A stretch of DNA of 64,000 nucleotides, taken from assembly GCA_037903355.1 (NCBI GenBank), contig JBAJFE010000029.1:1116001-1180000 (forward strand), given 5' to 3'. The notes beneath the pieces are model-generated. The model searched no databases. It was given only the letters and a program-made list of their open reading frames with translations, and was not told the origin of the DNA. Source of the DNA: Trichuris trichiura (Eukaryota; Nematoda; Enoplea; Trichinellida; Trichuridae). A program made the position numbers and the translations under genes. Numbering within the stretch: the first letter of the stretch is position 1; every line of letters starts with the position of its first letter. Below, in pieces: positions 62,377 through 64,000 of this stretch.

Positions 62377-63397
62377 TTAAACTGCATCATCACTATCACT
62401 TGTCGGCTGCGCATTAGCTTTATACGTTTCTTTCTTTGATGAGCAACGATTGATACTTTGCACCTGAATGTCGATCGATTGTGACACAGTGACGCGCATA
62501 AACTTTTTCATTACCAATTGCGCAATTTTTCCACGATAGCCATTAGTACAGTTAGAACTGTTGAATGCTTTATGTTCCAGATCCGCAGCAAAATGCACTT
62601 GGTCTTCAAATCTGGAATGAAAAAAACGAAAAGCTAGAGCTTAAAAAATGATTTCAGGAAAAAGTACTGATAATAACGTGCACTAATACAGTTCTTAATT
62701 TCTTCCCTTTACGGCGATGAACAGCTTGACGAAAATAATTCGCTGCTCAGCGCTTAAGAAGGGAGTAGAGCTGAAAGCTACACATTAAAACTTGCTTTGA
62801 ACGTGGTTCTTCGTTGGCAAAAAGAAAGGAAAATGTTAAATAAAACGATTAGAAGAATTGCTTTTTCGACATTGTATTAGTTAATGCAAATTACTCCGGG
62901 CTTCCGATAGCGCAGACAGAGAAGTTTTTGCCAATGGCAGCGAAAACTGCTTTGAGACCGTAGACTCGAAGCTGCAATTGTAATAGCTGTAGAAATGATC
63001 GCTAAAATGTCAGGCTGCATGTAGACTTCGTCAGTGACACCATTCCGGGGCTGTTTTTCCGATCCTAGAAGGTCTCCATGAGATGGTCGTTCCGTGGACC
63101 CGGTGGCGCTAAGAGAGGCCGTGTTACTACGTTTACCCTGCCCAGAAGAGCATGAGCCATGCGTCTAAAGTCACCCGCAGCAATTTTATAAAGTTACTAT
63201 CAAAGTAAGTTAACCCACTTGACTTGACCGACGCTTCCTGAAGTTTTCAAGTATGAAATTCTGCCTTGCTTCCTTTTCTTTTTTCTCCAAAGCTTCCTGG
63301 TTGTACGTCTTGTCCGTGAAGCTAGAAGGTATCAGTTTAAAAAGATGTTTTAAAAGGAAACGCGAACTCCGGAAAATTTCCGATGGCATCAAGTATG
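62377..63397 (-). CDS. 3' exons of a gene, tentatively RECQL5-like helicase
   Basis: Three exons fit in phase: 63219-63397, 62959-63164 and 62377-62611, ending TAA at 62377-62379. Sequence: EALEKKEKEARQNFILENF, a Ser/Thr-rich stretch (SNTASLSATGS), then SSLRFEDQVHFAADLEHKAF and YRGKIAQLVMKKF. The last part resembles the post-helicase region of RECQL5 (AxELEHExFRNAKxxNLYKxxVLKKV). The helicase core would lie beyond the right edge. The middle exon's donor is a guess supported only by phase. Alternative: an unrelated charged protein. Confidence 0.42.
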
Positions 63398-63424
63398 CTG
63401 AATATAATGTTAACAGTGCTCTTC

Positions 63425-63959
63425 TTGAAGACAGGGTGCTTCTTAACGGGGCAATGGATTTTCATCACTACTTTATACGGTATGTTTTCTTGCCCGTTGA
63501 TGGGTTCTGAAATTAAACCGAAGAAAATGCCCTACCAACGGATGGATGAGCAATTATTAGAGAAAAATACAGAACAAGTACTTAAACAGTTCAGAGCTTT
63601 CGGGACTAACCTTGTCCCGTCGTCAGCGATGGTGGTAACGTAACCATTACATAGTTGATATAACCATTACCACCGTCGCTGACGACGGGACAAGGTTAGT
63701 CCCGAAAGCTCCGAACTGTTTAAGTACTTGTTCTGTATTTTCATATTGAAAATACCTTTATTACGGATTCTGTCCCGTTGAGATGTAAAATAAAAAGATT
63801 TTTCTCTCTCCGAAGCTTTCGGGTCTGCCGCGACCCGTCTTGTTCTGTATTTTTCCTTAATAATTGCTCATCCATCTGTTGGTAGGGCATTTGCTTCGGT
63901 TTAATTTCAGAACCCATCAACGGGCAAGAAAACATACCGTATAAAGTAGTGATGATAAT
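63425..63959. mobile_element. Penelope-derived nested palindrome element
   Basis: 535-bp insert with a 10-bp duplication AGTGCTCTTC (63415-63424 and 63960-63969). Begins TTGAAGACAGGGTGCTTC, the family-1 end. It contains an inverted pair 63540-63640 / 63660-63735 with hammerhead-like cores on both strands, a third core at about 63803-63838 (minus), and an outer inverted tail (tgctcatccatctgttggtagggc, 63860-63890) matching 63525-63555 in reverse. Confidence 0.75.
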
Positions 63960-64000
63960 AGTGCTCTTCATTGATTCCTATTTAATTAGCATTAACAGAA

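Noticed and set aside
1..64000. Prokaryotic features (operons, CRISPR, Shine-Dalgarno sites) and tRNA/rRNA genes
   Set aside because: Introns, TATA boxes, polyadenylation signals and animal transposons show eukaryotic DNA. I saw no tRNA, rRNA or regularly spaced repeat array.

Overview
Eukaryotic, almost certainly animal, genomic DNA. Genes are split by short GT-AG introns (many 45-95 nt), there are TATA-box promoters with 5'-UTR introns, and the transposons are of animal type. Small introns, a compact multi-exon ABCA gene, Penelope-like elements and a tandem array of cytosolic serpins suggest an invertebrate, possibly an enoplean nematode of the Trichuris/Trichinella kind. The species is an inference, not something read from the sequence.

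Left third (1-34.6 kb, plus strand): a tandem serpin array. It holds the last exon of serpin A, intact serpin B (378 aa), frameshifted chimeric pseudogene C, near-identical serpins D and E, and intact serpin F (377 aa). All have three coding exons in the same phase, no signal peptide, and a shared upstream module (AAACCGGTTT site, TATAAG box, 93-nt 5'-UTR intron). D and E lie in a 6.34-kb tandem duplication that also copied a pogo-like MITE and a dead LTR-retrotransposon gag/protease fragment. Reactive-centre loops diverge while the hinge is conserved, so the paralogs probably target different proteases or have lost inhibition.

Middle (34.6-40 kb): a few small genes. These are an intronless tubulin-cofactor-A (TBCA) homolog and several unrecognised small membrane or hypothetical ORFs.

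Right (40-60 kb, minus strand): one complete ABCA-type full transporter. I could assemble 40 exons with consistent splice phases, 6588 nt, 2195 aa, in the order TMD1-NBD1-TMD2-NBD2. Upstream of it (62.4-63.4 kb, minus) are the 3' exons of another gene, tentatively RECQL5-like.

The most striking content is a family of small inverted-repeat elements derived from Penelope-like retroelements. They carry a recurrent hammerhead-ribozyme-like core and are bounded by 10-13-bp target-site duplications at five loci. Two of those insertions are confirmed by an empty site at the paralogous position in the serpin array. hAT-type (8-bp TSD) and pogo-type (TA TSD) non-autonomous DNA transposons are also present.
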